A program made the translations under genes and the position numbers. Shown here piece by piece: positions 36,590 to 45,737 of a stretch of 64,000 bases of DNA. The stretch lies in assembly GCF_000425745.1 (NCBI RefSeq), contig NZ_AUEA01000014.1, forward strand, positions 63,554 to 127,553, in the 5' to 3' direction. This DNA comes from Pseudomonas cremoricolorata DSM 17059 = NBRC 16634. GTDB taxonomy: Bacteria; Pseudomonadota; Gammaproteobacteria; Pseudomonadales; Pseudomonadaceae. Numbering within the stretch: the first letter of the stretch is position 1; each line of letters opens with the position of its first letter. The notes under the pieces are model-generated. The model was not told the DNA's origin and searched no databases. It saw only the letters and a program-made list of their open reading frames with translations.

Positions 36590-37606
36590 CTAGCTTGCGA
36601 AGTTTCCAAAGCGCAAAACTTCTTCGCCGATCCAGTGATTGATTTGGGCTAGGCGTGCTTGGATCGGCTCCAACTCATTCACCCCCCAAATCTCCGCCGC
36701 CTCCTTAATGGACCCAAACCCCCCAGCATTCTGCGGCACCACCCCCATCAACTGCGGCGGTATCCTCAACGCCGCCAGCAAATCATCCCGACTAATATTC
36801 TTGATCGCCCCAAAGTCATCTTTAGCCGCCACCTCACTAATCGGCAACAACTGAATCCCATCCTTCTTCCCATTCGGCGCATACATGAACAGGTTACGGA
36901 AATTCCCCGGCCCCTTGGAATTCTTCATCGCATCCCGCAGATCATCGACAAACTGCTCACTGTGCGCAGGGTCAGTCATGTACAAGATAAACCCCGCATG
37001 ACTGCCATTCTGGTAATACTTACGCCGAAACAGCGTAGCGCTTTCATTCAACAACGCACTCTGTAACGCCGGCAACCATTCCGGCAAACCGTACACTTCC
37101 TGGTTGATATCAGCCTCGCGCAAGTGGCAGATGCTGCCAGCCTTGAACACATGTTCATCATTCCAGCCGCGTACCTGGTAGTAAGTCTGCAAGTCGATCC
37201 CGCGGCGCATGTACTTCGCCAGGCACGGTTGCAGGCCGAGGGCCTGGCGCAGCATGTTGTCTTTCTTCTCCAGGTACAGGTTGCCGCACCATCCCCAATC
37301 CATGACGATCTGCTCGAACGCTTGCCTGCTCAGCAGTCGGTGGGGAATGAAACTGCGCACCAGCATGTTGCGTTTGAAGGTCAGCCCTGATTGCAGATAC
37401 ACGCTGGCGCGGGTGGATCGGGCCAGGCCGTCGAGGTTGACCGGCGGTTCATACCAGCGGCCATTAGACCAACACTCCAGGTAGTCGAGTATTTCCCGGC
37501 CATCGAGCACGGGCACCGGTTCGCCAAAGGTAAAGGCCATGGCCTCGCCTGCCCTGCCCTTTGCAGCCAGCTCGCCGTGTTGAATCGGCTTGTCACTATC
37601 GCTCAT
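36590..37606 (-). CDS. Q: Portal protein (P2 gpQ)
   Basis: 338-residue phage portal subunit of the P2 gpQ/PBSX type. Features: FGEPVPVLDGREILDYLECW near the N-terminus, HLREADINQEVYGLPEWLPAL, the portal-core QNGSHAGFILYMTDPAHSE and IPPQLMGVVPQNAGGFGSI near the C-terminus. It forms the dodecameric ring at the capsid vertex. Start at 37606 overlaps the terminase stop (ATGA). Transcribed left with P from the divergent late promoter region. Confidence 0.93.
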   Translation of the reverse strand: MSDSDKPIQHGELAAKGRAGEAMAFTFGEPVPVLDGREILDYLECWSNGRWYEPPVNLDGLARSTRASVYLQSGLTFKRNMLVRSFIPHRLLSRQAFEQIVMDWGWCGNLYLEKKDNMLRQALGLQPCLAKYMRRGIDLQTYYQVRGWNDEHVFKAGSICHLREADINQEVYGLPEWLPALQSALLNESATLFRRKYYQNGSHAGFILYMTDPAHSEQFVDDLRDAMKNSKGPGNFRNLFMYAPNGKKDGIQLLPISEVAAKDDFGAIKNISRDDLLAALRIPPQLMGVVPQNAGGFGSIKEAAEIWGVNELEPIQARLAQINHWIGEEVLRFGNFAS

Positions 37607-39360
37607 GCATAAATCTCCATAAATCCGGTATTGGCCGTGGTCTGCCCTTCCAACGGCTCGTTGTGCAGGGCGTGAAACAGCGCCCACGCCAGATCGGCGT
37701 GGCCGGTGGATTCGGTGCGGCCTGCGGTGTAAGTGAATTGCCGCCCGCCGGCGGTCAGGGTCTTGCGGATCGCCATGAGCGACTGGGCGACGTCGGTCCA
37801 GCCGGCGTCGAACTCCAGGCGGCCTTTACTGATGACGTCGACGGCCTTCATCACCAGGCGCGACTTCACCTCTGGGCTGTAGGAAAAGGTCCGCAGCCCA
37901 GGAAAGAACTGCCGCACCAACTGCGCCACCGCCGACCCCATCCCCGTGGTGTCGATGCCGATGTAGGTGACCCAGTAGCGCTGCGTGACCTTGCGGATGG
38001 TCTCGGCCTGGGCGTTGAAGTCCATGCCGCGGAACTGGTGGCGCTCGAGCACGCGAAACGTGCCCCCCGGCACCAGCGGTGGGGCTACCACCACCAGTCC
38101 GGCGCTGTCAGTCGTTTCTGCCGGGTCATAGCCGACCCACACCTGACGGTCGGCAAAGGGTCGGGCGGCGAACGGCTTGTAGTCGCTCCACACCGCCCAG
38201 CTGTCGACCATGCATGGCTGCAACATCGCCAGAGGGAAGATGCTCGCGCCGTCGTCGACGAATTCGCACATCAGCAGGTTCTGGAATGCGGCGGCGTCGT
38301 ATTCGATGCGCAGGTCATCAAGCTCGAACAGGTCGCAGCCCCGCGCCTCTGCGTCGAGAATGGTCACGATCTGCCGCCAGATCCTGTCCTCGCACAACCG
38401 GCCCTGTTGCAGCGCTCGGTGGCTCACATCCAGCTTGAGGTGTTTGGCGGTCGGCTTGCCCTTGTTCAGCCGCTCGCCCGTCCACCAGGTATACGCCGGG
38501 TGCGCCATGCTGCTGGGGGTCGAGAAATAGGTCTTGCGAAAGCGCTTTTGCAGGGCCATGGCCGAGGCGGCCTTTTCGACTTCTTTGAAGCCGTGGACCC
38601 AGAAAAACTCATCGAAGTAGAAATTGCCTGTGCGGCCCTGGGCCGTGCGGAAGTTGGTGCCAAGAAAGTGCAGCTCGGCGTTGTTCCACAGCACGATGGG
38701 ATCGCCGGTCAGCTTCACGCCCAGCACTTCGTTGAGGAACGCCTGCATGTAGGTCTTGAACTGGTGCGCCTGGGCCTTGCTGGCAGAGAGAAAGATCTGA
38801 TTGCGCCCGGTGGTGATGGCGTCGATCAGCGCCTCGCGGGCGAAGTAGAACGTTGCGCCGATCTGCCGGCTCTTGAGCAGCATGCGCGTGCGCTGGTTGC
38901 CGGCGCGATACCAGTCGAGCTGGTAATCGAAACACTGATCGCGGAAGGCCTCGACCAATGTTTCGATCTGCTGCTCATCCAGCGCGTTGCGCACTGCCGT
39001 CTTCTTTGGTGCTTCGTTGCGCCTGGCGATGTTGGGGTTCAGGTCTGTTTCACTGCCGCCGCCCTGGTAGCGCTGAATCCGCGCCTGACGTTCCAGTTGC
39101 CGGTGCAGCAGGTCGATTTCCTTGAAGTCGCCGCCGTTCTTGCCGTCCTTGAGGATCAGTTGCACCAGGCGCGCCTCCAACGCCCCGCCGATGCGCTCGA
39201 CGCTGTCAGCCCGGTCCCAGCCGTCGCGGGCCTTCCAGCTGTGCACGGTCTTTTCCTTCTCGTGCAGGTAGTCGGCGATATCGGTGATGCGCCAGCCGGT
39301 CCAGTAAAGGAATTTGGCGTGGCGACGGGCGTCGGTGGCGGGCTGGGCGGTGGTGTTCAT
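37603..39360 (-). CDS. P: Terminase large (ATPase/nuclease) subunit (P2 gpP)
   Basis: 585 residues. N-terminal helix-turn-helix (WTGWRITDIADYLHEKEKTVHSWK), ATPase with KSRQIGATF (deviant Walker A) and FYFDEFFWV (Walker B), then the RNase H-like nuclease with VGYDPAETTDSAGLVV and GIDTTGMGSAV. It drives DNA packaging with the small subunit M and cuts cos. Full length. Confidence 0.94.
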   Translation of the reverse strand: MNTTAQPATDARRHAKFLYWTGWRITDIADYLHEKEKTVHSWKARDGWDRADSVERIGGALEARLVQLILKDGKNGGDFKEIDLLHRQLERQARIQRYQGGGSETDLNPNIARRNEAPKKTAVRNALDEQQIETLVEAFRDQCFDYQLDWYRAGNQRTRMLLKSRQIGATFYFAREALIDAITTGRNQIFLSASKAQAHQFKTYMQAFLNEVLGVKLTGDPIVLWNNAELHFLGTNFRTAQGRTGNFYFDEFFWVHGFKEVEKAASAMALQKRFRKTYFSTPSSMAHPAYTWWTGERLNKGKPTAKHLKLDVSHRALQQGRLCEDRIWRQIVTILDAEARGCDLFELDDLRIEYDAAAFQNLLMCEFVDDGASIFPLAMLQPCMVDSWAVWSDYKPFAARPFADRQVWVGYDPAETTDSAGLVVVAPPLVPGGTFRVLERHQFRGMDFNAQAETIRKVTQRYWVTYIGIDTTGMGSAVAQLVRQFFPGLRTFSYSPEVKSRLVMKAVDVISKGRLEFDAGWTDVAQSLMAIRKTLTAGGRQFTYTAGRTESTGHADLAWALFHALHNEPLEGQTTANTGFMEIYA

Positions 39361-39407
39361 GGCGCCGATGCTGCCGGTCGCGGGCGCGAACCCCTATCGC
39401 GCCCGCC

Positions 39408-39426
39408 TGTAGCCCGCTGCCCTACA
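39408..39426. promoter_or_regulatory. Candidate Ogr-type late activator site (P/O divergent region)
   Basis: TGTAG-N9-CTACA, i.e. TGT-N13-ACA, a perfect dyad extending to CTGTAG/CTACAG, in the 152-bp P/O divergent gap. P2 Ogr sites are TGT-N12-ACA about 55 bp before the start. Confidence 0.5.
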
Positions 39427-39512
39427 GCCAGCGCACGTTGCCGGCCAGCGCCCTGCTGCCGACCATGGCCCTCATCGCACGGCACAACGCCACTGCCTCG
39501 AGGACACCGCCC

Positions 39513-40376
39513 ATGGCCGGCAAGACCGACACCCCCACCAAGAAACACCGCAGCAAGTTCTTCCGCGTCGCCGTGGAAGGTGCCACCACCGACGGCCGTA
39601 CTATCGAACGCCAGTGGCTGGTCGATGCGGCGGAAACCTACAGCCCCAACACCTACGCCGCTCGCGTCTGGCTGGAGCACCTGCGCAGCCTGCTCCCCGA
39701 CGGCCCGTTCAAGGCCTATGGCGATGTCGTGGCGTTGAAAACCGACGAGGTGGAAGTCGCCGGCAAGCGCAAACTGGCGCTGTTTGCCCAGATCGAGCCG
39801 ACCGCCGAACTGATCCAGCTGAACAAGGCGCGGCAAAAGCTCTACACCAGCATCGAGATCCGCCCGAAGTTCGCCGACACCGGTCGCGCCTATCTCGACG
39901 GCATCGCCGTCACCGATACCCCCGCCAGCCTTGGCACGGAAATGCTCACCTTCAGCGCCCAGCACCCCGATGCCAACCCCTTGCAGGCGCGCAAGCAAGA
40001 CCCCGGCAACCTGTTCAGCGAGGCGGTCGAGGTCGAGCTGGAGTTCGACGAAGTGGGCGACGCCGAAGGCCGCGTCGCCGGCCTGTTCGCACGAGTGCTG
40101 GAGGCCTTGGGCAAGCACCGCCACGACAACAGCCAACACGCCTTGCAGTTCACCGAACTGACCGAAGCAATAGAAGCGCTGGCCGAGCACGCCCGCGAAC
40201 AGTTAACCGCCGCGGCCGTCGAGCAGGCCGAGCGCAGCACCCTCGCGACTCGCCTGCACACCCTGCAAACGCACTTCGACGACCTGGTGCAACGCCTCGG
40301 CACCACCCAGGACCGCACCCAGCAAGATCGCCCGCCCGTTTCCGGTGGCAGCGGTCGCGACCTCACCGACTGCTGA
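39513..40376 (+). CDS. O: Capsid scaffolding protease (P2 gpO)
   Basis: 287 residues. N-terminal serine-protease domain (KFFRVAVEGATTDGR... YTSIEIRPKFADTGRAYLDG.AVTDTPASLGTE) followed by a charged helical scaffold region (LTEAIEALAEHAREQL...LHTLQTHFDDLVQRL). It shapes the procapsid and processes N. The start at 39513 has GAGGA 9 bases upstream. Confidence 0.92.
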   Translation: MAGKTDTPTKKHRSKFFRVAVEGATTDGRTIERQWLVDAAETYSPNTYAARVWLEHLRSLLPDGPFKAYGDVVALKTDEVEVAGKRKLALFAQIEPTAELIQLNKARQKLYTSIEIRPKFADTGRAYLDGIAVTDTPASLGTEMLTFSAQHPDANPLQARKQDPGNLFSEAVEVELEFDEVGDAEGRVAGLFARVLEALGKHRHDNSQHALQFTELTEAIEALAEHAREQLTAAAVEQAERSTLATRLHTLQTHFDDLVQRLGTTQDRTQQDRPPVSGGSGRDLTDC

Positions 40377-40407
40377 ACCCCGCGCTCACGACTACCCGGA
40401 GACTTCC

Positions 40408-41415
40408 ATGCGTAACGAAACCCGCCTGCTGTACAACGAATACCTGACGCAACTGGCGAAGCTGCACGGCGTGCCAGACGTCACCACCAAATTCGCCGCT
40501 GCCCCCGCCGTCGCGCAAAAGCTGGAAAGCCGGATTCAGGAATCCAGCCAGTTCCTCAGCATGATCAACACCTATCCGGTCACCGACCAAATGGGCGAAA
40601 AGATCGGCCTGGGCGTCAACGGCAACATCGCCAGCACCACCGACACCGATGCCAAAGCCCGCGAAACTCGCGACCCGACCGGCTTGGATAACCGCGGCTA
40701 CATCTGTACCCAGACCAACTACGACACCCACCTCAAGTATCCGAAGCTCGATGCCTGGGCCAAATTCCCCAACTTCCAGGCGCGCATCCGTGACGCCATC
40801 ATCAAGCTGATGGCGCTCAACCGCATCTGCATTGGCTGGAACGGCACCACCCGTGCCGCCACCTCCAACCCGGCGACCCACCCGCTGCTGCAAGACGTCA
40901 ACGTCGGCTGGCTGGAAAAAATGCGCCAGGAAAACGCAGCCCGGGTGATGTCGGAAGTCGTCGCCGAGAGCGGCAAGATCGCCATTGGCGCCGGCCAGGA
41001 CTTCGAGAACATCGACGCCCTGGTGTTCGCCATGGTCAGCGAGCTGATCGAGCCGTGGTATCAGGAGGACACCGAACTGGTGGTGATCTGCGGGCGCAAG
41101 ATCCTTGCCGACAAGTACTTCCCCATCATCAACAGGCCCAACGCCCCCAGCGAAATGCTGGCGGCCGACCTGGTCACCAGCCAGAAACGCATCGGCAACC
41201 TGCCCGCCGTCCGCGTGCCGCACTTCCCCGCCCACGGCCTGTTCGTCACCCGTCTCGATAACCTGTCGGTGTACTGGCAGGAAGGCAGCCGCCGGCGCAC
41301 GGTGGTCGACAACGCGGCGCGCGACCGGGTCGAGAACTTCGAGTCGGTCAACGAGGCTTATGTGATTGAAGACCTCGGCTGCGCGGCGCTGGCGGAAAAC
41401 ATCGAGATCGTTTGA
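40408..41415 (+). CDS. N: Major capsid protein precursor (P2 gpN)
   Basis: 335 residues. Opening MRNETRLLYNEYLTQLAKLHGV is typical of gpN, with FLSMINTYPVTDQMGEKIGLGV and RNGxx-like GWNGTTRA. HK97-fold shell protein. Start at 40408 with CCGGAGA upstream; the earlier frame is not homologous. Confidence 0.95.
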   Translation: MRNETRLLYNEYLTQLAKLHGVPDVTTKFAAAPAVAQKLESRIQESSQFLSMINTYPVTDQMGEKIGLGVNGNIASTTDTDAKARETRDPTGLDNRGYICTQTNYDTHLKYPKLDAWAKFPNFQARIRDAIIKLMALNRICIGWNGTTRAATSNPATHPLLQDVNVGWLEKMRQENAARVMSEVVAESGKIAIGAGQDFENIDALVFAMVSELIEPWYQEDTELVVICGRKILADKYFPIINRPNAPSEMLAADLVTSQKRIGNLPAVRVPHFPAHGLFVTRLDNLSVYWQEGSRRRTVVDNAARDRVENFESVNEAYVIEDLGCAALAENIEIV

Positions 41416-41425
41416 GGAAACCGCC

Positions 41426-42124
41426 ATGACTAACCCCTGCCGACGCCACTACCAGCGCGTCACCGCGGCGCAGGCTGCGGCGGCCATCGCCCCCGAACAG
41501 AGTATGGAAGGCGCCACCCAGTACGAGCTGCAGCTCGCCCAGTTGCATCAGGATCGCCAGCGCCTGTCGGGCATCCAGTCGCAGGAAGGCAAAGGCAAAC
41601 TCAAGGCCGAGCTGCTGCCGGCGTATGAGGCCTATGTCGCCGGCGTCGTCGAGGCCGGCCGCGGTGCCCAGGATGACGTACTGACCACGGTGATGATCTG
41701 GCGCTTCGACGCGGGTGACTGGACCGGCGGCCTGGAGTTGGCCGCCTACGTGTTGCACCACGGGCTGCGCATGTCGGACCGCTTCGAGCGCAGCAGCGGT
41801 TGCCTGATCGCCGAGGAAATCGCTGAGGCAGCGCTCAAGGCGCAGAAAACCGGCGACAGCTTCCCCCTCGAGCTGTTGACCCTCACCGCCGAACTGACCG
41901 ACGACCAGGACATGCCCGACCAGGTCCGCGCCAAGCTCAATCTGGCCTTGGGCAAAGCCACCCTCGCCGGCCTGGATGACGCCAACCCTGGCAAGCCCGG
42001 ACAGATCAAGGCCGGCATCGACCTGCTGCGCCGCGCCATCGAGCTGCATGACAGCTGCGGCGGCAAGAAAGACCTGGAGCGCGCCGAGCGCATGCACAAG
42101 AAACATGCCGGCACTGCCGGCTGA
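41426..42124 (+). CDS. M: Terminase small (endonuclease) subunit (P2 gpM)
   Basis: 232 residues starting MTNPCRRHYQRVTAA. The core YELQLAQLHQDRQRLSGIQS and FDAGDWTGGLELAAYVLHHGL is characteristic of gpM. It works with gpP to recognise and cut cos. GAGGA lies 6-7 bases before the ATG. Confidence 0.92.
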   Translation: MTNPCRRHYQRVTAAQAAAAIAPEQSMEGATQYELQLAQLHQDRQRLSGIQSQEGKGKLKAELLPAYEAYVAGVVEAGRGAQDDVLTTVMIWRFDAGDWTGGLELAAYVLHHGLRMSDRFERSSGCLIAEEIAEAALKAQKTGDSFPLELLTLTAELTDDQDMPDQVRAKLNLALGKATLAGLDDANPGKPGQIKAGIDLLRRAIELHDSCGGKKDLERAERMHKKHAGTAG

Positions 42125-42225
42125 CCGAGCGTCCCACGCACCCGGCGGCTCGGCAGCGAATGAGGGCACACCCCAGGCCCAACAATGACCTGCCGACCAC
42201 CGCCGACTTATTCGGAGCACCCGCC

Positions 42226-42687
42226 ATGAGCGCATTCATTGCGAACGGCGCCGTCACCGGCGGCCTGATCGACAGCCATCCGTTCTGGCCGTCGATTGAC
42301 CTGGACGACGTCAGAACCCGCCTGCGCATTGACTCAAGCGTTACCACGGCGCGCCTGGAAACCGCCGTGGTGGCCGCGCTGATCGAGGTCAACCGCGAGC
42401 TGACGGCCTGGCGTCAGGCCCGCCAGGCCGAAGGCTTCGAGCATCTAAATGAGGTGCCCAGCGAGCCACTGAACGGCAAGCCCCGCCAAGTGCACCTGTA
42501 CCTGCGTGCGGTGCTGTCCTCGGTCGCCGCGCAGATCTGCGAGCGCTATCGCGGTTACGACAGCACCGCCAACGGCGGCAAGCGCGCCGAAGACGACGCG
42601 CCCAGCATCGACGATTACCGCCGCGACCAGCGCTGGGCCATCCGCGACTTCCTCGGCAGCTCCCGCACCACGGTCGAGCTGCTGTGA
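42226..42687 (+). CDS. L: Head completion/stabilisation protein (P2 gpL)
   Basis: 153 residues; FWPSIDLDDVRTRLRIDSSVTTARL and LYLRAVLSSVAAQICERYRGYDST are gpL-like. It seals the filled head and prepares it for tail joining. The start at 42226 follows CGGAG; the stop overlaps the X start. Confidence 0.9.
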   Translation: MSAFIANGAVTGGLIDSHPFWPSIDLDDVRTRLRIDSSVTTARLETAVVAALIEVNRELTAWRQARQAEGFEHLNEVPSEPLNGKPRQVHLYLRAVLSSVAAQICERYRGYDSTANGGKRAEDDAPSIDDYRRDQRWAIRDFLGSSRTTVELL

Positions 42688-42899
42688 TGAACGAGCCGCT
42701 GCGCACCCAGCAGCACGACACCGTCGACGCGCTGTGCTGGCGCCATTACGGCCGCACCGCCGGACTGGTCGAGGCTGTTCTGGCCGCCAACCCGGGCCTG
42801 GCCGAGCACGGCCCTGTGCTGCCGGCTGGCGTGTTGGTCAGCCTGCCGACGTTGCCGCCTGCGGCGCCAGAGCGGGCGATGGTGAACCTGTGGTCATGA
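42687..42899 (+). CDS. X: Tail protein X (P2 gpX, LysM-like)
   Basis: 70 residues. The sequence QQHDTVDALCWRHYGRTAGLVEAVLAANPGLA is the small LysM-like fold of gpX. One-base overlap with L (TGATG). It is needed for tail assembly. Confidence 0.9.
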   Translation: MNEPLRTQQHDTVDALCWRHYGRTAGLVEAVLAANPGLAEHGPVLPAGVLVSLPTLPPAAPERAMVNLWS

Positions 42900-42935
42900 C
42901 CTCAACCCCCATTCGGTACCAGCGGAATGAAAACG

Positions 42936-43250
42936 ATGCCTGAACGCCCCGACACCTGGGCCTGGCTGGCCGCCTGGCTCGAACAGCACTGGCCGAGCTT
43001 GTATTCCGGTTTGCTCGCCGTGGTCATCGCCGCGCTGCGAATCATGTACGGCGGTGGCACCTGGCGCCGCATCGCCATCGAAGCGCCGTTGTGCGGCGCC
43101 CTGGCGCTGGCTGCGAGCCATGGTCTGTCGCTGCTGGGCATCGCCACCTCGACCGCACCGTTCTTCGGCGGGGTCATCGGCTTGCTTGGCGTCGAGGGCA
43201 CCCGCTCGCTGGCTAAACGCTTTTTCAACCACAAGGTAGGTTCCCCATGA
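42936..43250 (+). CDS. Holin
   Basis: 104 residues with about three hydrophobic segments (about 19-36, 50-66, 68-90) and a basic C-terminus, like the class I holins of pseudomonad P2-like phages. It would form the membrane lesion that frees the endolysin. The start at 42936 fits the GGAA spacing better than 42927. A 15-codon frame (42896-42943) lies between X and the holin and has no recognisable role. The stop overlaps the endolysin start. Confidence 0.85.
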   Translation: MPERPDTWAWLAAWLEQHWPSLYSGLLAVVIAALRIMYGGGTWRRIAIEAPLCGALALAASHGLSLLGIATSTAPFFGGVIGLLGVEGTRSLAKRFFNHKVGSP

Positions 43251-44089
43251 CCACTACGCTTCGCCACGGCGACCGCTCACAAGCAGTGCACGACCTGCAA
43301 CGGCTGCTCAACCAGCAGGGGGCCAACCTGACCGTCAACGGCTACTTTGGCGACACCACTGAGGCCGCCGTGCGCGCCTACCAGCTGCGCGTCGGCCTGG
43401 TGGCGGACGGCATCGCCGGTGCCAAGACGCTGACCAGCCTGCAAGGCGGTGATTGCACTGCGCTGCTGCGCAACGCCGACCTGCTCGCCGCCGCCGAGCG
43501 CTTGGACGTGCCGGCCGCCAGCGTGCAGGCGCTAAATGAGGTGGAGTCCAAGGGCCAAGGTTTTCTGGCCAACGGCAAGCCGACCATCCTCTACGAGCGC
43601 CACATCATGTACCGGCGCCTGCAGGCGGCAGCGGCCAACGAGCAAGATCCGGACGCATCACGCCAGCGTGCCGAGCAGCTTGCGCGTGAGCAGCCGGCAC
43701 TGGTCAACCCCAAGCCCGGTGGCTATGCCGGCGGCACCGCCGAGCATCAGCGCCTGGCCCATGCCCGGCTTATCGATGACACTTGCGCGCTGGAAGCCAC
43801 ATCCTGGGGCGCCTTCCAGATCATGGGCTTTCACTGGCAGCGCCTGGGTTACGTCAGCGTGCAGGCATTCGTCGCGGCCATGCACGCCAGCGAGTCGCAG
43901 CAATTCGAGGCCTTCGTGCGCTTCATCGAAACCGATGCCGCCTTGCACAAGGCACTCAAGGCCCGGCAATGGGCCAAGGTCGCCGCGCTGTACAACGGGC
44001 CGGATTACCAACGCAACCTGTACGACATCAAGCTGCAACGCGCCTACCAACGACACGCCGACTGCGCCCATGAGGCGGGCGTCGCGTGA
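43247..44089 (+). CDS. Endolysin: peptidoglycan-binding domain plus N-acetylmuramidase (DUF3380)
   Basis: 280 residues. PG_binding_1 domain at about 7-62 (VHDLQRLLNQQGA...VNGYFGDTTEAAVRAYQ), then an N-acetylmuramidase domain with the catalytic Glu in ALNEVESKG and the family motifs LYERHIMYRRL and SWGAFQIMGFHW. No signal peptide, so it is holin-dependent. It cleaves the murein glycan strand. Confidence 0.93.
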   Translation: MTTTLRHGDRSQAVHDLQRLLNQQGANLTVNGYFGDTTEAAVRAYQLRVGLVADGIAGAKTLTSLQGGDCTALLRNADLLAAAERLDVPAASVQALNEVESKGQGFLANGKPTILYERHIMYRRLQAAAANEQDPDASRQRAEQLAREQPALVNPKPGGYAGGTAEHQRLAHARLIDDTCALEATSWGAFQIMGFHWQRLGYVSVQAFVAAMHASESQQFEAFVRFIETDAALHKALKARQWAKVAALYNGPDYQRNLYDIKLQRAYQRHADCAHEAGVA

Positions 44090-44541
44090 ACCTGCTGCCG
44101 CGCGTCTGGCTCAGCTTGCTGCTGGCGGCGACCGTGCTGGCCGGCTTGTGGGCGGCCAACATGCGCCTGCGCCTCGACAGCGCCAACGCGACGCTGCAAC
44201 ACAGCCAGGCCCAGCTCGAACAGGCGCAGGCCACCACCGAGCGCTACCAACTTAGCCTTGCCCAGCTCAACAAACTGCTGGAGCGCGAGCGCGCCGAGCA
44301 GGCCAGCCTGCGTCTGATGCAGCAGCAACTGCGCCAGGGGCTGGCACAACGGCAACGCCAGATCGAGAACCTTCGCCATGAAAACACCGCGCTTCGCACT
44401 TGGGCTGCCCAGCCTCTGCCTGACCTTGCTCGCCGGCTGCGCGAGCGCCCCACCCTCAGCAGCGCCGCCGCCTACCATCAGTGGCTGTCCAGCAGTGGTG
44501 CCGTGCCAGCTACCAGCGACCCGGCCGACGCGCAACGGTGA
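44086..44541 (+). CDS. Rz-like inner-membrane spanin (LysB)
   Basis: 151 residues, GTG start overlapping the endolysin TGA. One N-terminal TM helix (about 5-24) then a long coiled coil (about 28-105, Gln/Leu/Glu rich). It spans the periplasm to meet Rz1 and fuses inner and outer membranes at lysis. Confidence 0.88.
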   Translation: MNLLPRVWLSLLLAATVLAGLWAANMRLRLDSANATLQHSQAQLEQAQATTERYQLSLAQLNKLLERERAEQASLRLMQQQLRQGLAQRQRQIENLRHENTALRTWAAQPLPDLARRLRERPTLSSAAAYHQWLSSSGAVPATSDPADAQR

Positions 44542-44644
44542 ACTGCTCGACGATCTGGATCGCATCGAACAGGCCTGGGCCGAATGCGCCGCGCAAATCG
44601 ATAGCCTTTACCGCCAACAGGTGAACCATGAACAAACCCGATAG
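44378..44644 (+). CDS. Rz1-like outer-membrane spanin lipoprotein (LysC), overlapping Rz
   Basis: 88 residues beginning inside the Rz gene in another frame, the classic nested arrangement. Signal peptide with lipobox LAGC (Cys21), then a Pro/Ala-rich segment (SAPPSAAPPP). It runs past the Rz stop and overlaps the R start. Confidence 0.88.
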   Translation: MKTPRFALGLPSLCLTLLAGCASAPPSAAPPPTISGCPAVVPCQLPATRPTRNGELLDDLDRIEQAWAECAAQIDSLYRQQVNHEQTR

Positions 44645-45161
44645 CCTGCGTGCGCACTTGCTGGCCGCCGTGCCAGGCCTGGAGCACAACCCCGACCGGC
44701 TGCTGCTGTTCATCGACAAGGGCCGGGTGCGCTGTACCGCGGCGAGCAGCCTGTCGTTCGAATACAGCTACGAGCTGCAACTGATTCTGACCGACTTCGC
44801 CGGCCACCCTGATAGCGTGATGCTGCCGATCCTCGGCTGGCTGCGCACCCATCAGTCGGAGCTGCTGGTAAACCTCGACAAGTCCAACGACGGCGTGCAG
44901 TTCGAGGCCGACATTCTCGACCGCGGCAAGGTCGACCTGAGCCTGACCCTGCCACTGACCGAACGCGTCCTGGTCAAGCGCCAGGCCGACGACAGCTTCG
45001 ATGTCAGCCATCCCGAAGACCCAGGCTACGCGCCTTATTCCGACTGCGGCCGCATCGAGCTGCATGCCGGCGGGGAATTGCTCGCCGCCTGGCAGCCACC
45101 GCCCGCGCCGGACGGCATGGCGCTGGTCACTCCAACGCCGAAGCGTGACCGCCATGGCTGA
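44628..45161 (+). CDS. R: Tail completion protein (P2 gpR)
   Basis: 177 residues. MNKPDSLRAHLLAAVPGLEHNPDRLLLFID and FEYSYELQLILTDFAGHPD are typical of gpR, which completes the tail terminus with S. Overlaps Rz1 and S. Confidence 0.9.
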   Translation: MNKPDSLRAHLLAAVPGLEHNPDRLLLFIDKGRVRCTAASSLSFEYSYELQLILTDFAGHPDSVMLPILGWLRTHQSELLVNLDKSNDGVQFEADILDRGKVDLSLTLPLTERVLVKRQADDSFDVSHPEDPGYAPYSDCGRIELHAGGELLAAWQPPPAPDGMALVTPTPKRDRHG

Positions 45162-45609
45162 CCTGCAAGCGCTCGAAAACTGGCTTACGCCCTTGTTGCA
45201 GCGCCTTGAACCGGCGGCGCGCCGCACGCTTGCCCGCGACCTGGCGCAACAGCTGCGCCGCAGCCAGCAACAACGCATTGGCGCCCAGCGCAACACCGAC
45301 GGCAGCACCTATGCGCCGCGCAAGCAACCGGCGCTGCGCGATAAACGCGGTCGCGTACGCAACAAGGCCAAGATGTTCAGGAAGCTACGCACGACCACCC
45401 ACTTGAAGGCACGCGGTGATGCGACCAGCGCCACCGTGGGCTTCGCCGGTCGGGTGGCGAGAATCGCCAAGGTTCACCAGCGAGGCTTGAGAGATCGGCC
45501 GCGGCCTGGCTCGCCGGCCGTCAAATACCCGCGGCGAGAATTGCTGGGGCTTACCGAGCGTGATGTGGAAATCATCCGCAACACCTTGCTCGATGCGTTG
45601 GCTGTTTAG
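45154..45609 (+). CDS. S: Tail completion protein (P2 gpS)
   Basis: 151 residues. LARDLAQQLRRSQQQRIGAQRNTDGSTYAPRK and the C-terminal YPRRELLGLTERDVEIIRNTLLD are gpS hallmarks. The ATG at 45154 lies within the R gene; the longer frame is not homologous. Confidence 0.9.
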   Translation: MADLQALENWLTPLLQRLEPAARRTLARDLAQQLRRSQQQRIGAQRNTDGSTYAPRKQPALRDKRGRVRNKAKMFRKLRTTTHLKARGDATSATVGFAGRVARIAKVHQRGLRDRPRPGSPAVKYPRRELLGLTERDVEIIRNTLLDALAV

Positions 45610-45620
45610 GGGCCGGGTCT

Positions 45621-45651
45621 GGTTAGGAATGGGCCAGGCCCTGTGCTAACC
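45621..45651 (+). terminator. Long imperfect stem-loop closing the R-S operon
   Basis: GGTTAG-N4-GGGCC-A-GGCCC-N4-CTAACC, starting 11 bases after the S stop. No T run follows. It marks the boundary between structural genes and cargo 2. Confidence 0.5.
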
Positions 45652-45704
45652 TGCGCTCGGTTTGGCCAACTTTGACAACGGTCTGCTAATCTGACTGGCA
45701 GGTC

Positions 45705-45721
45705 CTCAGGTCAAACCTGAG
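45705..45721. promoter_or_regulatory. Inverted repeat before the cargo-2 genes
   Basis: CTCAGGT-CAA-ACCTGAG, a perfect 7-bp dyad ending just before the ribosome site of the 71-aa gene. A TTGACA box lies at 45672. Could be an operator or an RNA hairpin controlling translation. Confidence 0.45.
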
Positions 45722-45737
45722 ACACAGGAGAATGATC

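Noticed and set aside
37561..39738. 725-codon plus-strand frame over portal and terminase genes
   Set aside because: Antisense to clearly recognisable P2 genes P and Q; no homology and Arg/Pro/Val-rich shadow composition.
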